Origin: Benincasa hispida
Taxonomy: Eukaryota > Streptophyta > Magnoliopsida > Cucurbitales > Cucurbitaceae
DNA length: 64,000 bases
Reading direction: 5' to 3'
Assembly (NCBI RefSeq): GCF_009727055.1
Contig: NC_052355.1
Location: 50,423,691 to 50,487,690, forward strand
Position numbers and translations under genes: made by a program. This document shows positions 43,860-56,016 of the stretch, piece after piece; positions within the stretch are counted from its first letter, which is position 1, and the number at the start of each line of letters is the position of its first letter. The notes under the pieces were generated by a model. The model saw only the letters and a list, made by a program, of their open reading frames with translations. It did no database searches and was not told where the DNA came from.

Positions 43860-44029
43860 AGATCAATTAGCTTAACATTAGAGTTTACTTTTTCGAGAGA
43901 AACCTTTAAAGGGTTATGTATTAGAAATTGTACTCACTATACTGAAACTAATACAAATACAAAGTTTGAATTCCACGAATTAAATTTCTCAAGAAATCTG
44001 GTGTGAACAGAATTCGCACACTTAGTGGG

Positions 44030-45933
44030 TGTTGGGTTTTATGTCCTAAAACTCGTGGTTTGTAAAGAATAAACTTATTCTATTATCAATAAAGATGTTA
44101 TTGAGGTTTTATTCAATAAATTTGTTATTGAATGTATGAATTGCTCATTTCATTTTAGAAAGAACCCAAATCCATTAAACTAAAGATCCATGATTATTAG
44201 ATGAATATTTGATTTTATGTGGCAACATAAGGGTGGATCAAGTTCAGTAAATAGCCAAAATGGTCTATAGTATACAAATAAGTCTGGGTACCTTATTCTG
44301 GTAACACTATCGGATGCGGCCCACTTTGTAGTTGTTACAATTTGTTGTAAAGTGCTAAAAACGAAGTGATCCTGATTTGTTCATGTATTAACATGAGGAG
44401 CGGGAGCATTCTATGCAATGAGTTTGCATAAGGCCGGACCAAGAAATAAGTCATTCTTACTTTATAACGTTATTTACTGTTTAAGACTGGCTATTTCAAA
44501 GCGATGACCTAGGTAACTTGACCTTAATCCTAAGCTAACTATGAACTCCTATTTATTCGGGATTATCCTTAGATTTTCATGGGTGAGAGTTGGCTCAACA
44601 ACGCCGGCTCAATAAGCCTCCCATTTCAGGGGTAAGACCAGGTAGATAGCTAGGGACATAGGGTGCAAAACAGAATTCGCTCCTACCCACTTTTAGGGAT
44701 AGTACAGAGGTTGTTCCCTTAAGTGCCGACTCCAGGTCTAGAACAAGGGGTCCCACACTCTCATTAGCCCGAGATGGACTTGGTTTATTGATTGGATCAA
44801 AAACCAATTGTTCATTAGAGGATCAGTGGGACTTAGGGAGAAAAATGTAATCTTGGGGGTAAAACAACTTTTAACCCAGCTGTTATTACGAACAACCTAT
44901 GAAAGGTTAACTTACTAATCATGGTTATATCGAGTGGACACAATATATCTACACTGAAAGTAGTGCAACTACTGGGCTTTAGTGGAGTGATCCGGTAGTT
45001 AATGAATGGTGGTTAATTAGGTTAAAGAGTTTAGCCAGTTAATCTCGGATCATCGAAACCCATAATTTGTAGGTCCATGAGGTCCCCCTACTAGCTCATA
45101 TCATACTAAACTTTAGAATAGTGTGACGAAAAAATTTGAAGTGTTCAAATTTAGTTTTTGGAGCAAAGCATTAAATATATACGATATATCTAACCTAATG
45201 TTTAATTGTGAATTAAATATAAAGAAAGAGAAAATAGGAGATATTTAAATAAGATTTAAATATCAAGACTATGAATAGGGATTCACAATTGAGATTAGTA
45301 TTAGATTTAATATTAAATTAAATTGTTTAATTAATTATTTAATATTAATTTAATTTTAAAAATAACTATTAGAATTAATTTTGATATTAAATGAAATTGG
45401 TCAAAATTGCATTAAAAGTCAAAATTGTTGACTAGATAAAAAATGCAATGAATGTCAAAATGTTGACTTTTGACATTGAAAGTCAAAAAGTCAAATTTGT
45501 TGACTTTGGATTTTGAGAGTCAAATTTTGACATTTGACCACGTTAGTGGAAAGATCCAACAAGTGTGAGTGAGAAATGCCAACATTTGCATTGCTAAGTG
45601 TTGTCTTCAATTGAAAACACTTGTCCCACTAATCCCATTTTGAGTTAGTGGATTTTTTAGTGTCAAATTCTTATCAAACTCAAAGTTGCATGTTTTGCAT
45701 GAAATGGTCTTTAAAAAAAAGATATTTTTGAATTTTAATCTTCTTGGCTTAGTGAGATTTTATGAGATTATTTGATAATCTCAACCCTTATTTTTTTTTT
45801 TAAATAATTAGTCTTTTCCTCTCCAAATTAGTTACTCACCGGATCCCACCATCCAATTCTAAGGTTGGAGAATAGTCGGGAAGACTCTCGTGGTGGTCTA
45901 TGAACCATTTGTGAGGAGATTAGAGCTGATTTG
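44030..45933 (+). repeat. LTR G, left part
   Basis: Starts TGTTGGGTTTTATGTCC. It shares blocks with B/H LTRs (GGTCCATGAGGTCCCCCTAC near 45072) but is a separate group, closest to 53485-55345. It is interrupted at 45933 by a minus-strand solo LTR and continues at 48019-48142. Confidence 0.75.
45399..45540. promoter_or_regulatory. Cluster of TTGAC (W-box core) motifs
   Basis: Twelve TTGAC/GTCAA cores within about 140 bases, six on each strand. TTGAC(C/T) is the core bound by plant WRKY factors; many here are followed by T or C as needed. Location inside an LTR suggests a stress-responsive promoter, an inference only. Confidence 0.55.
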
Positions 45934-48013
45934 TGAAAGAACTCCTCTATAATAGTTCCTCTGAGCGGAAGCGGATCGTTCCAAACTCATTGTGACAGAA
46001 TTACTGCATTTACATTATAACAGAATAGATATGCAATATTAAAAAAATTACCGGCATGCTTTGAAAAATTAAACAACAAGAGAACAATCAAAGAAAAACT
46101 CGTTCTCGTCAAGGACTCATTCTCTCTTTCTCACTGCAAACGTCCACTCCAATCGTTCACCAAATCACTGTCGTCTACCCACGAACGAACTCCACACGAA
46201 TACAGCAATAGGGAGGACACTACCACTTAGAACCCTTGGTATTCTCGATATGAGAATCCAGGAGGTGTTGGCTTTGTTGGATTTGATAGAGGGAAGGAGG
46301 AAAGGAAGATCGTATACAACGACCAAGTAAGTCGGAGAAGGCTGATGTCTATCGTATAGATGATACTTGATCGTTTAGGAAGTGGTACACGATCATTTAG
46401 AAAATAGGTTGCGATCGTATAGATGATCGTTTAGTAAATGATTGGGCGCGCGATCGTTTAGGAAAGAGCTAAACGATCGTTTAACAAATCCTATGCGATT
46501 GTTTAGAAAGAAGCACGCGTGTATACGATCGTGTAGAAACGTTGAGCTATTGTTTAGGCTCTCGGTTTGCTATGCGATAGGCAGTATAAAACTCATGAGA
46601 GATTTCTCTGATGTCTTGCAAAATGAAAACCATTTTCATTTTATTCTTCAGTTACGAATACTGTAAGTAACCTCCCACTATCACACAGTTACGGAGAAAA
46701 CGTCGGTACAATTATCATATAATTTTCCAATTAAAAATAATAAATATAATCATATTACATTCATTAACCTATGATTTAATATTGCATATAAACCATAGTT
46801 CTTTCTCCTCAACTAGATATAAATCTTATTTATATAATTTTCCTCCAAATAATGTATCTCATATATAATGTCAATCATATCATATATAATCGAACTCCCT
46901 CTTGTCAATTTGAACACTTCAAATTGACCCAAAAACTGATTCTCAACTTGAATCCATTGAGCTACCAAGGGGACCTTATGGACCTATGGTTGGAAGCTCT
47001 AACAGTACGTGAATAACTTACTAAACTCTTTAGCCATGAGATCCACCATTCGTTAACTGTCAGGCATTCCACTAAAGACCAACAGCTGAACTCTTTTCAT
47101 CACAGATATATTTTTGTGTCCATCGGATATAACCAATCAACAATACGATAACCTTTCACATATGCTCGTAAGTACAATTTGGGCCGTTTTACTGTTTTAC
47201 CCCTGTAGTTACATCTAACTCCTTAAGTACCACTGATCCCTCTAATGAATAATACAACATAGTCCTACTATGTGTGACACCTCTCGAGCCATGAGAAGGT
47301 GTATGGTGCCATATCGTTCAAGCCCCGGGATCAGCCTTTAAAGGAGCAATTTATCTACTTACCCCTACTTCGGGGAAGGAGTGAATTCCATCTTGTGTAG
47401 CTCAGTTTCCAGCTCCCAAATTAGACGATTACCCAATGTGGTAGGTTTAAGTCGGCGATCTGACCACTTTCCCCCATGCAAATCAAAGAACCGCCCTCAA
47501 AGGCAGGAGTTTGCAACTCACTCAGGATTGAGGTCATGTTACCTATGGTCATCCTAGTGAAGTGAAGTCTCTGTTATGAACGACATTATATAACGAGACG
47601 TTAACACATCATGGTCCGATCGTATACAAACTTCTTTATATAGGACGCCTCCGCTCGCATGTCCCCATATGAATGATCAGGATTAGACCGTCTGTAGAAA
47701 GTCACAACTTGTAACTATTTTACAAAGCGGACTGCATCCGTAGCATTACCAAGGTTTCCCTCCTATATCCATATACTACTGACCATTTTGGCTATCACTT
47801 AAGACATGATCCACTTGTATGTCTCCACATACACGCTTAAGTTGCAAACGACAACCAGGGATTTAAGTTTATTGGTTTGTGGTAAAGCAAATAAAATATC
47901 CAATGTTCATGGACAATAAGTGAAGAAAATATCATATATTATATATCACAAGCATTTGTTAAACTGTGTTTACAAACTACAGGACGCAAGAGTTTAGGGC
48001 ATCATCACCAACA
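45934..48013 (-). repeat. Solo LTR (B/H type) with ATTTG duplication
   Basis: Minus-strand LTR of 2080 bp, TGTTGGTGATGATGCCC at 48013 down to the CA at 45934. It is flanked by ATTTG at 45929-45933 and ATTTG at 48014-48018, a perfect 5-bp target duplication. No internal region, so it is a solo LTR left by recombination. It carries the CGATCG array. Confidence 0.92.
46345..46555 (-). repeat. CGATCG array in solo LTR
   Basis: Several exact CGATCG cores plus variants such as TGATCG. On the minus strand it precedes a decayed CTATACGATAG block, the same order as in the B and H LTRs. Confidence 0.8.
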
Positions 48014-48018
48014 ATTTG

Positions 48019-48142
48019 GAGAAAACCTGAGTCTATAGAGGTTGTATATCTTCTATCCTTTTGTAATTTATTTAATTGCATGCTTATTCTTTGAAATTAA
48101 CCTAAGTAGAGTACTTTAGATCTGTTTTTCCTTCCGTTGCTC
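48019..48142 (+). repeat. LTR G, right end
   Basis: Continues LTR G after the solo LTR: it aligns with the end of the second G-type LTR around 55220-55345, both carrying CTGTTTTTCCT. The exact end is uncertain because no primer binding site follows. Confidence 0.5.
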
Positions 48143-48777
48143 ATGTGTTCGTTCCATCAGTGGGACCATCACTACCTTTCGTCTCTTTCTCCACAACAAA
48201 AAGAAGTCGTGACATCTAAAAACAACACTTCCAAAACTTCATGCGATGTTTACACAAGAATAATTACTCCAAATCGTTCCAAGGAAATTAAACGATTTGA
48301 AGAGTTTCCACCCTTTGAGGAAGCAAAGAATATATGAGAGCAACTATCAAAATAAACAAATAGCAAGATTGTCACTAAAGAGAATCCATTGTCTAATAAA
48401 GCCACTTCATTTTCTAAACAATCAAGCAAAGAAGCTTCAGAACCTAATCTATATCAATCATGATGATAGGTATAGGTGTAGATGAAGAAAGAATCGTTGA
48501 ACTAGAAAAAAAAAAGGTGAGCATGCTAATGAAGGTAATCGAAGCGAGAGATTATAAAATCACATCTCTAAAGAATCACATTGAAAGTCGTGATATTGCT
48601 GAATAAAGCCAAGCACCTACTATCTAGGATGACGATAAAGGGAAGACAATCTTGCAATAAAACCAACAACAACAATCAATTTCAATTACTTCGTTATCAG
48701 TACAACAATTGCAAGATATGATCACAAACTCTATTAGGGCCTAGTATGGTTGTTCTTCTCAAAATTCTCTCTTGTAT
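48143..48777 (+). pseudogene. Ty3/gypsy gag fragment
   Basis: The frame at 48137-48337 includes EVVTSKNNTSKTS, DVYTRIITPNRS and FEEFPPFEEAKNI. Further right SLKNHIESRD and QQLQDMITNSIRA are readable with stops between. This arrangement is known from plant gypsy gag proteins. It is cut at 48777 by an LTR. Confidence 0.65.
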
Positions 48778-50289
48778 TGTTATGTTCCATGCGGTTAACA
48801 TAAACTGTTAAAGAATTACTACGTGTTGAACTAACTATGCGCCAAGTTGTAGTTAATCATGCACTTATCACAAGTTTTCTTATATTTTGTCAAGTATAAA
48901 CACATTACAAGTTTCTTAGTGTGAGCCAAGGTTGAACTCAGGGATTTGTAACTACGAATGTTTGGAAAGTAACATCTATGCGGCAAAGACTAAAGTAATT
49001 GTAGTAGAGTCCAAAGTCATGAAACTATACGATGAAATTATCTAAACAGGCAATGAATGCTTCGAGTTTAATTCTAAGAAAACATAGATAGACAGCAGCT
49101 TAACCTGTGTAAAAAATGTATGGGGAAGCAGGGTTTGAGGGAAGTATATGCCTAGTTCCTAAGCTTAGCTTCAAGGGTAATCCAAGCTCACAACATTCAT
49201 TCATTGCACACCTCTCAATGGCCAGCCACATTTTTCATATCTTAATGACACATGAATAATGTTTTATTGAGCATAAGGTTGTTTCTATCTCTATAAATAC
49301 TTCTTATTTTGCTTAGTGATATCCACAACTACTTACCCTCTCGGGTAGTTGGTTATAGCTACTTGACTCAATGAGTGATCATAGGCATGCATTTAAATAG
49401 TCATACAATAAGCAAATAGGATTAACCCTTAAAGACTCAACTTATTTCATAGCATTAAACTCCCCCATTATCTCGTTAAGATTAGATACTCTTTGTAAAT
49501 GCAAAAGTGATGATAAGGATAGAAGAGATAATGGAAGTAGACTTGATGATATATAAATCAAAATAGAAGTGTTGTTTACAAAATGATTAGTTTCTTATGT
49601 ACACAATGTAACACAACAGTAAAATAAGAAGAAAATGATGATAGGTCAGTTCTAGCAATCTCTTGCATCAAACAGATGGAATGTCAAGGTTGCTGATGAC
49701 AAAATGGTGGTATGAAGTGAAGAAGGCCCTCTCAAGCTCTTTCTCCGGCGAAGTTCTGGCAGTAATCGAAGGTGGTTTTTTCTTTGGAGTGAAGATTCTC
49801 AGATAAATGCTCGATTATGCTCTTGGTTAGGATCATAAAATTCTTAGAAAATTTCTGAATCCTTTTGACATTGGCATCAAGGCTCTATTTATAGAGGCAC
49901 CCACTGATGAATTCAGGGATCTCGCAATGATTAGTTGTTATCCCTGACCAGGTAGGTGAGAATGTCAGCACTGTTGTCATGGTCATCATTTTGAGTTGTG
50001 GCAGAATATCCACCGAGATTACCTTAGAGATCTCAAAGCATGCGATCAACCACTTCTTCCTCGAGTGTGAGCTCAATGCATGCGAATAGTTCTTGCGATC
50101 AACTGCAAAATATAGCACTTCTGCGTAGATTAACTCATGATATGTGTTCAACAGGGATTTTAAATGTACTTCAGTGTAAAAATATTTTTAAGCATGAATT
50201 CCTAATATTATTAACACATATTTTGTTTATCTAACTTCATTATTCTAAGAAAAAGACTACAATAACGCTCATTTCTACAAGTTATCACA
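48778..50289 (-). repeat. Minus-strand 3' LTR, gypsy-like
   Basis: 1512 bp, on the minus strand TGTGATAACTTGTAG (50289) to GAACATAACA (48778). A TATA box TATAAATAG lies on the minus strand at 49893-49885. A polypurine tract lies directly outside at 50290-50301, so this is a 3' LTR whose internal region lies to the right. Confidence 0.75.
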
Positions 50290-50301
50290 CCCCCAATTTT
50301 A
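50290..50301 (-). other. Polypurine tract
   Basis: Minus strand TAAAATTGGGGG directly before the LTR start. Confidence 0.7.
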
Positions 50302-50605
50302 GAATAATGTTTATCCTTAAGCATATTTTATACTAAGGAAATTCAAACTTATTCTACACCTCTAATCTACGGTGACTAGCTTTTCAAAATGCTTCTTACT
50401 TGCACTCTTTTCTCAAGCCACCCAATTCTCTTAGGCTCGGTCACTTCTTTAAAGAAATATTTTCTTAAATTAAATCTGGTAGTCATTCGCTCACCAACCT
50501 TTTTCTCATTTCGAACACCTTTTTCTTTTGTGATGTGTTTGTTTTGAAAAGAAAAGCAGTTTTAACACTTTGCAGTTACTTATTCAGATTATAGCAAGGT
50601 GTTGA

Positions 50606-50895
50606 ACTTGGTTACGGTCTTCGTTTTGGCTTGGCTTCATGAGTGTCATGTGAACATCTAACTACGACTGCGTGCTAAGTTCAACTCAACTCTCATCTTA
50701 GCTAAGTTTAACTTTTGCCAAACATTGGAGTTTTGTTTATTAAATGTTACGTACATTGCACTAATCCTAGTTACCTACCTTCGTTTTGGCTTACCTGCAC
50801 GTGTTTCATGCAAAGTATCCAACTACGAGCAAGTTCATTTCACAACTTAACTCTTATCATGTTGGATTTTTCCTTTGCGCTGACAGTTGAGTTCA
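50606..50895. repeat. Imperfect direct repeat, period 160 bp
   Basis: Two copies aligned by TCGTTTTGGCTT at 50621 and 50781, each followed by a CAACTACGA or CTAACTACGA stretch and then TTCA…AACTC. Confidence 0.7.
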
Positions 50896-52735
50896 TTATT
50901 GGTAATTTTTTTAAAAAAGTAAAATGATGTATGTAATCACAATATGTAAGTTAAATGCATCTGCTCACACCTCTTCCGCCCCAAAATTTCTTAGAGTAGC
51001 AAGGTCCTCATTGTTGAAAAACTGAAAACAAATTTATTGAAAATTTTTGAAAAAGAGGTTTGAGCAGAGGCATGCGCGCATAAAAATTGAGACTGTCAAA
51101 CGATGAAGACGTTGCTAAGGCCAAGAGAGGAAGCGACTTTTAGTTAGTGGACTTAGTGAATTGACATAGATATCATCAAAGTTGCTAATTTGTCAACGCA
51201 CAAAAAGACATAAGATAAAAAAGAATTTCGAAATGAATAGAGATGAAATAACAAGGGAAGGTCAGATAAAAGCAGAATAATGAGCGCAAATAATCATAGA
51301 ATTCATTTCATTAAAAGACTGCAATGCACTGAATTACAAAATACATAAATTGAGGCAAGAGAAACGAAAGATAAAGAGAATCCATTTCCAAAACAACACC
51401 CCCAAATTTACTATTGCATTGGAGGGTCATTATTCCTACATTCAGAAGTAGGATTTGGATCATCATAGAAGTGTAAGGGCTGGCGAAGATGAGGAGAAAC
51501 AACAGAACCATGGAGATAGGCAGTTAAGAAATTAAAGTACTCATGGTTCTATAGGGTTTGGATGGGTAGATATTGGTGCATGATAGAGACATCTCGTTGT
51601 AGGGAGTTGATCGAGCCAAAAATGATGTCGTTAGTTTCAAGATTAACTTAAAACAAATAAAATTTGTAAAACACGTACAACTACAAATACTAACATGCAA
51701 TAATAGTGAAAGCACGAAATTGATCCTCAGGAAACCTCTTTTAACTAGCAAACTTGACTCTTGAATTCCAAAATGTGTGTGTTTTGGGGGGGAGGGAGGA
51801 GAGGTTTGTTGGATTTTTAGAAACAAAGTAAAACTAAAATGAGAAGTGATATGAATTTTGTAAAAGACTAAGAATAGAGAGCATAAAAATATTCTTGCCA
51901 AGATTTCAATATAAAAGATCTTGGGGAATTATGTTGGTTAACTTAATTCAATCATTGGTTTAATTGTACTTATGAAATTTAATCATTCCATAACCCATTA
52001 GAGACATGCCCTAATGTCCCAATTAGTTAACTAACCTAAAATTGTCAATTAACCCTAATTTAGTTCTACGATGTTTCCTTAAGACATTCCACATCAAATG
52101 CCTAAATTGCATGAATTCTAAGGTTTTCCAGGCTATGACATGCTCGAAATACTATAGAGTTATTTTCAAGAATGATTTGTTTGAATGTTCTAAACTAGTC
52201 ATGCTTTCAAGAAAATATGAAAGAAAGTCTAAATTTTCATTCAAGATTTCTAGTTCTTGCAATTTATTTACAATTATGCAATAGTACCTTATAAATTTTG
52301 CATACAAAAACCTGAAAATTTTGAGGTATCAACTCATTTCCAAGATTTTATTGAAATTAAAATCAAGAACAGTCAAGAACAATCATTTACATAAGATGAA
52401 AATACAAGAAAAAGCCTCAAGAATTTACTAACCTAACAATTTCTCCAAAAAAAAAGAAGATTACATAGCCATGAAGTGGTAGGATCTTGAACAAATCCAT
52501 TGATTCTTGAAAGAATTTGTACAAAGATTGAAGAAATTTATAGAAAAAATGATGAAAAGTATAGAAGAATGCTCTCAAAATTGTATGGAAAAATGGTCTC
52601 TCCCCTTGTCTCTTTAAAAAAAATTCTGAAAAAAATAATTTTTATAATGCAGGTCGCAACGTGCGATGCTATTGTGATGCTCACTTGTGCAAAAAGGTGC
52701 GCACACGGATTTTCTATTTTTCCATCAATATTTGT

Positions 52736-52769
52736 AGCGTTGCAACGCTGAATGAGGGCGTTGCAACGC
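52736..52769. repeat. GCGTTGCAACGC palindromes
   Basis: AGCGTTGCAACGCT (52736-52749) is a perfect 14-base palindrome and GCGTTGCAACGC (52758-52769) a perfect 12-base one, starting 22 bases apart. A decayed third version, TGTTGCGACGCT, is at about 52834. Confidence 0.85.
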
Positions 52770-53484
52770 TCCCCTGTTTCTCAGCTACTACCTTTTAGCG
52801 TCGAGGTAGCATTGGGCTTAGGCTTAGTATGAGTGTTGCGACGCTCCGACTTTGACATGAGATGAGCGGGTTCGTTTCAACTGAGGAGTAAATTGGTAAT
52901 TTTTTAAACTTCTTCTTCTTAGTTGATTCTTTGTTTATTTTTACTCCTTTTAGCTCCAAACTTCTTTTAATCACTCTAAGATTCTCATGAATGGAATTAA
53001 CCTATAAATTCATCATTTTAAGCACATGAGTGGTATAGAATTAGGAGATTTATGCATTAAAACTCAACTATTTTCAAGAACTATCAAAATACCCCAATTT
53101 GGCTCCTTATTGTCCCGAACAAGTAAAACTAGAAACATACAAACATTCAAACAAAATAAGATTCACTTATTTGTTTATCTTATTCATTCAAATTTGTTTA
53201 TATGTTCATTCGACTTACACAAACAATTGATTGTCAACTCTTTGCTTAGCAGTCAAAGAAGCATTGATACAACCAAGCATTTAGAAACTTAAAATTTAAT
53301 AACAAATAATTGAAACTTATTTTGAAAAAAAAAAAACTATTTTTCTAATAAAATTAAAAAAGAAAGGATTGCAATGCTTTAGTTTATTTAAGAATCATAG
53401 GCTAGTGGAAAGGTTTTAGCTAACTCTAAATTCCTCTTCGCCCTATACTAGCCCGGTTATCGGTCTAAGATATACCTATTGGGA

Positions 53485-55345
53485 CTAGCCTAAACTCGCA
53501 GGTCGTAAATGTTGTTAATATATTCTATTTATAAATAAAAATGTTGTTGAGTTTTTATTCAATAAAATTACTATTGATATTGCATCCTTCTATGAAAATC
53601 CAATAAACAAATTCATGGCTATAACATGAATACTTTAACTATTATGTGGTGACATAAAAATGGATCAAGTTTTAGTATGTAGCCAAAATGATCTATAAAT
53701 ATATGGATGAGATTGGGTACCTCATCCTGGTGACACTATTGGATGCGACCCATTTTGTATACTGATACAAATAATGTGATCCAAAACTCATTCATGTAGA
53801 GACATGTGAGTGGGGGCATCCTATGCAATGAGTTTGCATAAGATCGGACCTCGAAATAGTCATTTCCTTATAACAACCATTTATTGTTAAAACTGACTAT
53901 CTCAAACTAAATGACCTAGGGTAACTCGATCTTAATCCTCAGCTAACTATGAACTCCTGTTATTCGGAATTATCCTTTAATCTGCATAAATGAGAGTAAT
54001 CCAACAGCATTGCTCAATAAGCCTCCCATTTTGGGGATAAGACCGGATAGATAGCTGGGGACATAGCTCTGAAATATGGAATTTACTCCTACCTATCTTA
54101 TGGTTAGAAGATAGGTTGTTCTCTAAAGCACTGATGCGTTGGCTTGAACAATGGGGCCCTGCCCTCTCATGGTAGAGAGGGTTATGATTTATAAGTTAAG
54201 ACTATAAATCAATTATTCAATGGAGGATCAATAGAAGCTTAAGGAGCAAGATGTATTTACCGAGGTAAAACAGTAATCTTCAACCTAGCTGTAAATACGA
54301 ATGACCTATGAAGGATTGACTTACCGATTATGATTAAAATGGATAGAAATATATCTATAGTGAGGAGAGTGCAACTATCGAGCTATAGTGGAATGTCTTG
54401 GTAGTTAACGAATAGTGATTAATTCGGTTTAAAGAGTTTAATCAATTAATTACAAGTCGTTGGAACTCATGATTTGTAGGTTCATAAGGTCCCTTTACTA
54501 GCTCGTAATTTGGATTAATAAATTGAGTAATCTTGAGAAGATTTGAAATTAGGGTTTAGAATTTGAAATGTTCAAATTCAATTAGGGTTTTTATTTATTG
54601 TATTCGATACAATTAAAAGTTTAATTTAATCGAAATTAAACGAAATTGGGGAAATGATTAATGTTTAAATATGATTTAAATATTAATTAAAAAATTTCGT
54701 CTGGATGGAATTGGTTTTTATTAATTTAATATTAAATATTAAATTATTTTTAATTAAAAGGTTTAATTAATTAGTTTTATTTAAAAATTAATTAATTGAA
54801 TTAATTTTATAAAACTAATAAAATAAGTTTAATTTACAAAATTGATTTTTGAAATCATTTTGTGGAAACACTTTTTAAAAATGATTTTCAAAGTGGAGAT
54901 TTCCAAAATGTTGGAAATCTCCACTAAGTCTTCAACTACCTTATTCATTTCTCCATTTTTTTCAATCAAGTAAGAGTTGCCCTTCATGCAAACCATGTAT
55001 TTGTATGGTGTAAGCTCTATAAATTGAAGAGTTGAAATGAATTATGATTGATGCTCACTAAGAACTTCAATTGAAACTCTACAGAAATCACCAATCCCTC
55101 TTTATATCTTATATACTTCTAGCTCAATTTAGTGTTTCCATCACACAATCCTTGTAAGAGAATAGTGGAGAAGATCTTGGTGGTTGTCTACTTAAAGATT
55201 GAAGCTCTTTCACGTGCATCTCAGCTGGATTTGAAGAGGATACTTCAAAGGTATTGTGTTCAGCAAACTCTCTTCTATAAAGGTCACTTTGAAGCATGTT
55301 TAAACTCAAATTAAATATGATTAGAGTGCTTATTGATTCTGTTTT
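53485..55345 (+). repeat. Second G-type LTR, left end lost
   Basis: Aligned with 44030-45933 plus 48019-48142: CCTAAACTCG near the start, GGATGCGACCCATTTTGTA at about 53741, and CTGTTTTTCCTCC near the end. The terminal TGTTGGG is missing. Confidence 0.7.
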
Positions 55346-55520
55346 TCCTCCACTACACATTAATATACTCTTATAATACCTATGTTTGTAAAAGAGAGAG
55401 CCAATTCTAAAACAAGGTATCACACTCTGTCCCAGACTACCCTCTGAGCCTAGGAAAGGACATGACTGCAGCAGTTATCAACCTTTTTGTTGACACTTAC
55501 TGCCTAATAACTCTTGCGGA
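55346..55520 (-). other. Element F leader
   Basis: Region downstream (on the minus strand) of the F primer binding site; no gag start is visible before it is cut by the G-type LTR. Confidence 0.45.
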
Positions 55521-55536
55521 AATAACTCTGATACCA
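55521..55536 (-). other. Primer binding site of element F
   Basis: Minus strand TGGTATCAGAGTTATT, a match to the initiator-methionine tRNA site over the first eleven bases. It lies next to the LTR end at 55538. Confidence 0.85.
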
Positions 55537-55904
55537 ATGAACAAATTCAACAACCAACTGATTAAGTCAAGGAGGCAAATAATAACTGATTAAGTAGGCC
55601 CATTTTATTCCAATAATGTAACATTTATACAACTCCAAGACTTAGCTACAACGTTTACAAGAACAATTGTAAAACCCTCCAAAAATGTAACTGTGGCTTG
55701 TGGCTGACCTTGACCTTAGCAACACCTTGGAGCTCCTCACCTTCTGCTATCTGGGGGGGGGGGAAGAAAACATTTGGAAAGCATGAGCTATAAAGCCCAG
55801 TGAGTGGTGTCTTTAGATAAACAATAACTTTGACTACAACAATATACTTTTGAAAATTAATACATAATCAACAAGAACATTTCTACAAGTTCACAATTAT
55901 TTCT

Positions 55905-56016
55905 CCAGCCAGACCGCTGGATTAACCCCAACTCAACTACTGGTTAAAATAATCAACCCCAGCTTGACCGCTGGTTATTACATAATATGAACATCCCCAG
56001 CTTTACTGCTAGTTAT
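55905..56016 (-). repeat. CCAGC…GCTGG 20-bp motif, four copies
   Basis: Units at 55905, 55928, 55959 and 55997. The best are CCAGCCAGACCGCTGG and CCAGCTTGACCGCTGG, each with inverted ends. A second motif, CGACTATA-TTTCCC, repeats at about 56129, 56190 and 56217. Confidence 0.75.

Larger units (their letters stand above)
50302..53484. other. Element interior without recognisable genes
   Basis: Probably 3' interior of the minus-strand element whose LTR ends at 50289. I find no polymerase, integrase or gag motifs. Open frames at 51524-51901 and 53026-53292 look like chance. Internal repeats are listed separately. Confidence 0.4.

Noticed and set aside
51524..51901. 125-codon minus-strand frame
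   Set aside because: No domain, low complexity, no supporting splice or start context.
55124..55423. 99-codon minus-strand frame
   Set aside because: It straddles the end of the second G-type LTR and the F leader, so it is not a natural gene unit.
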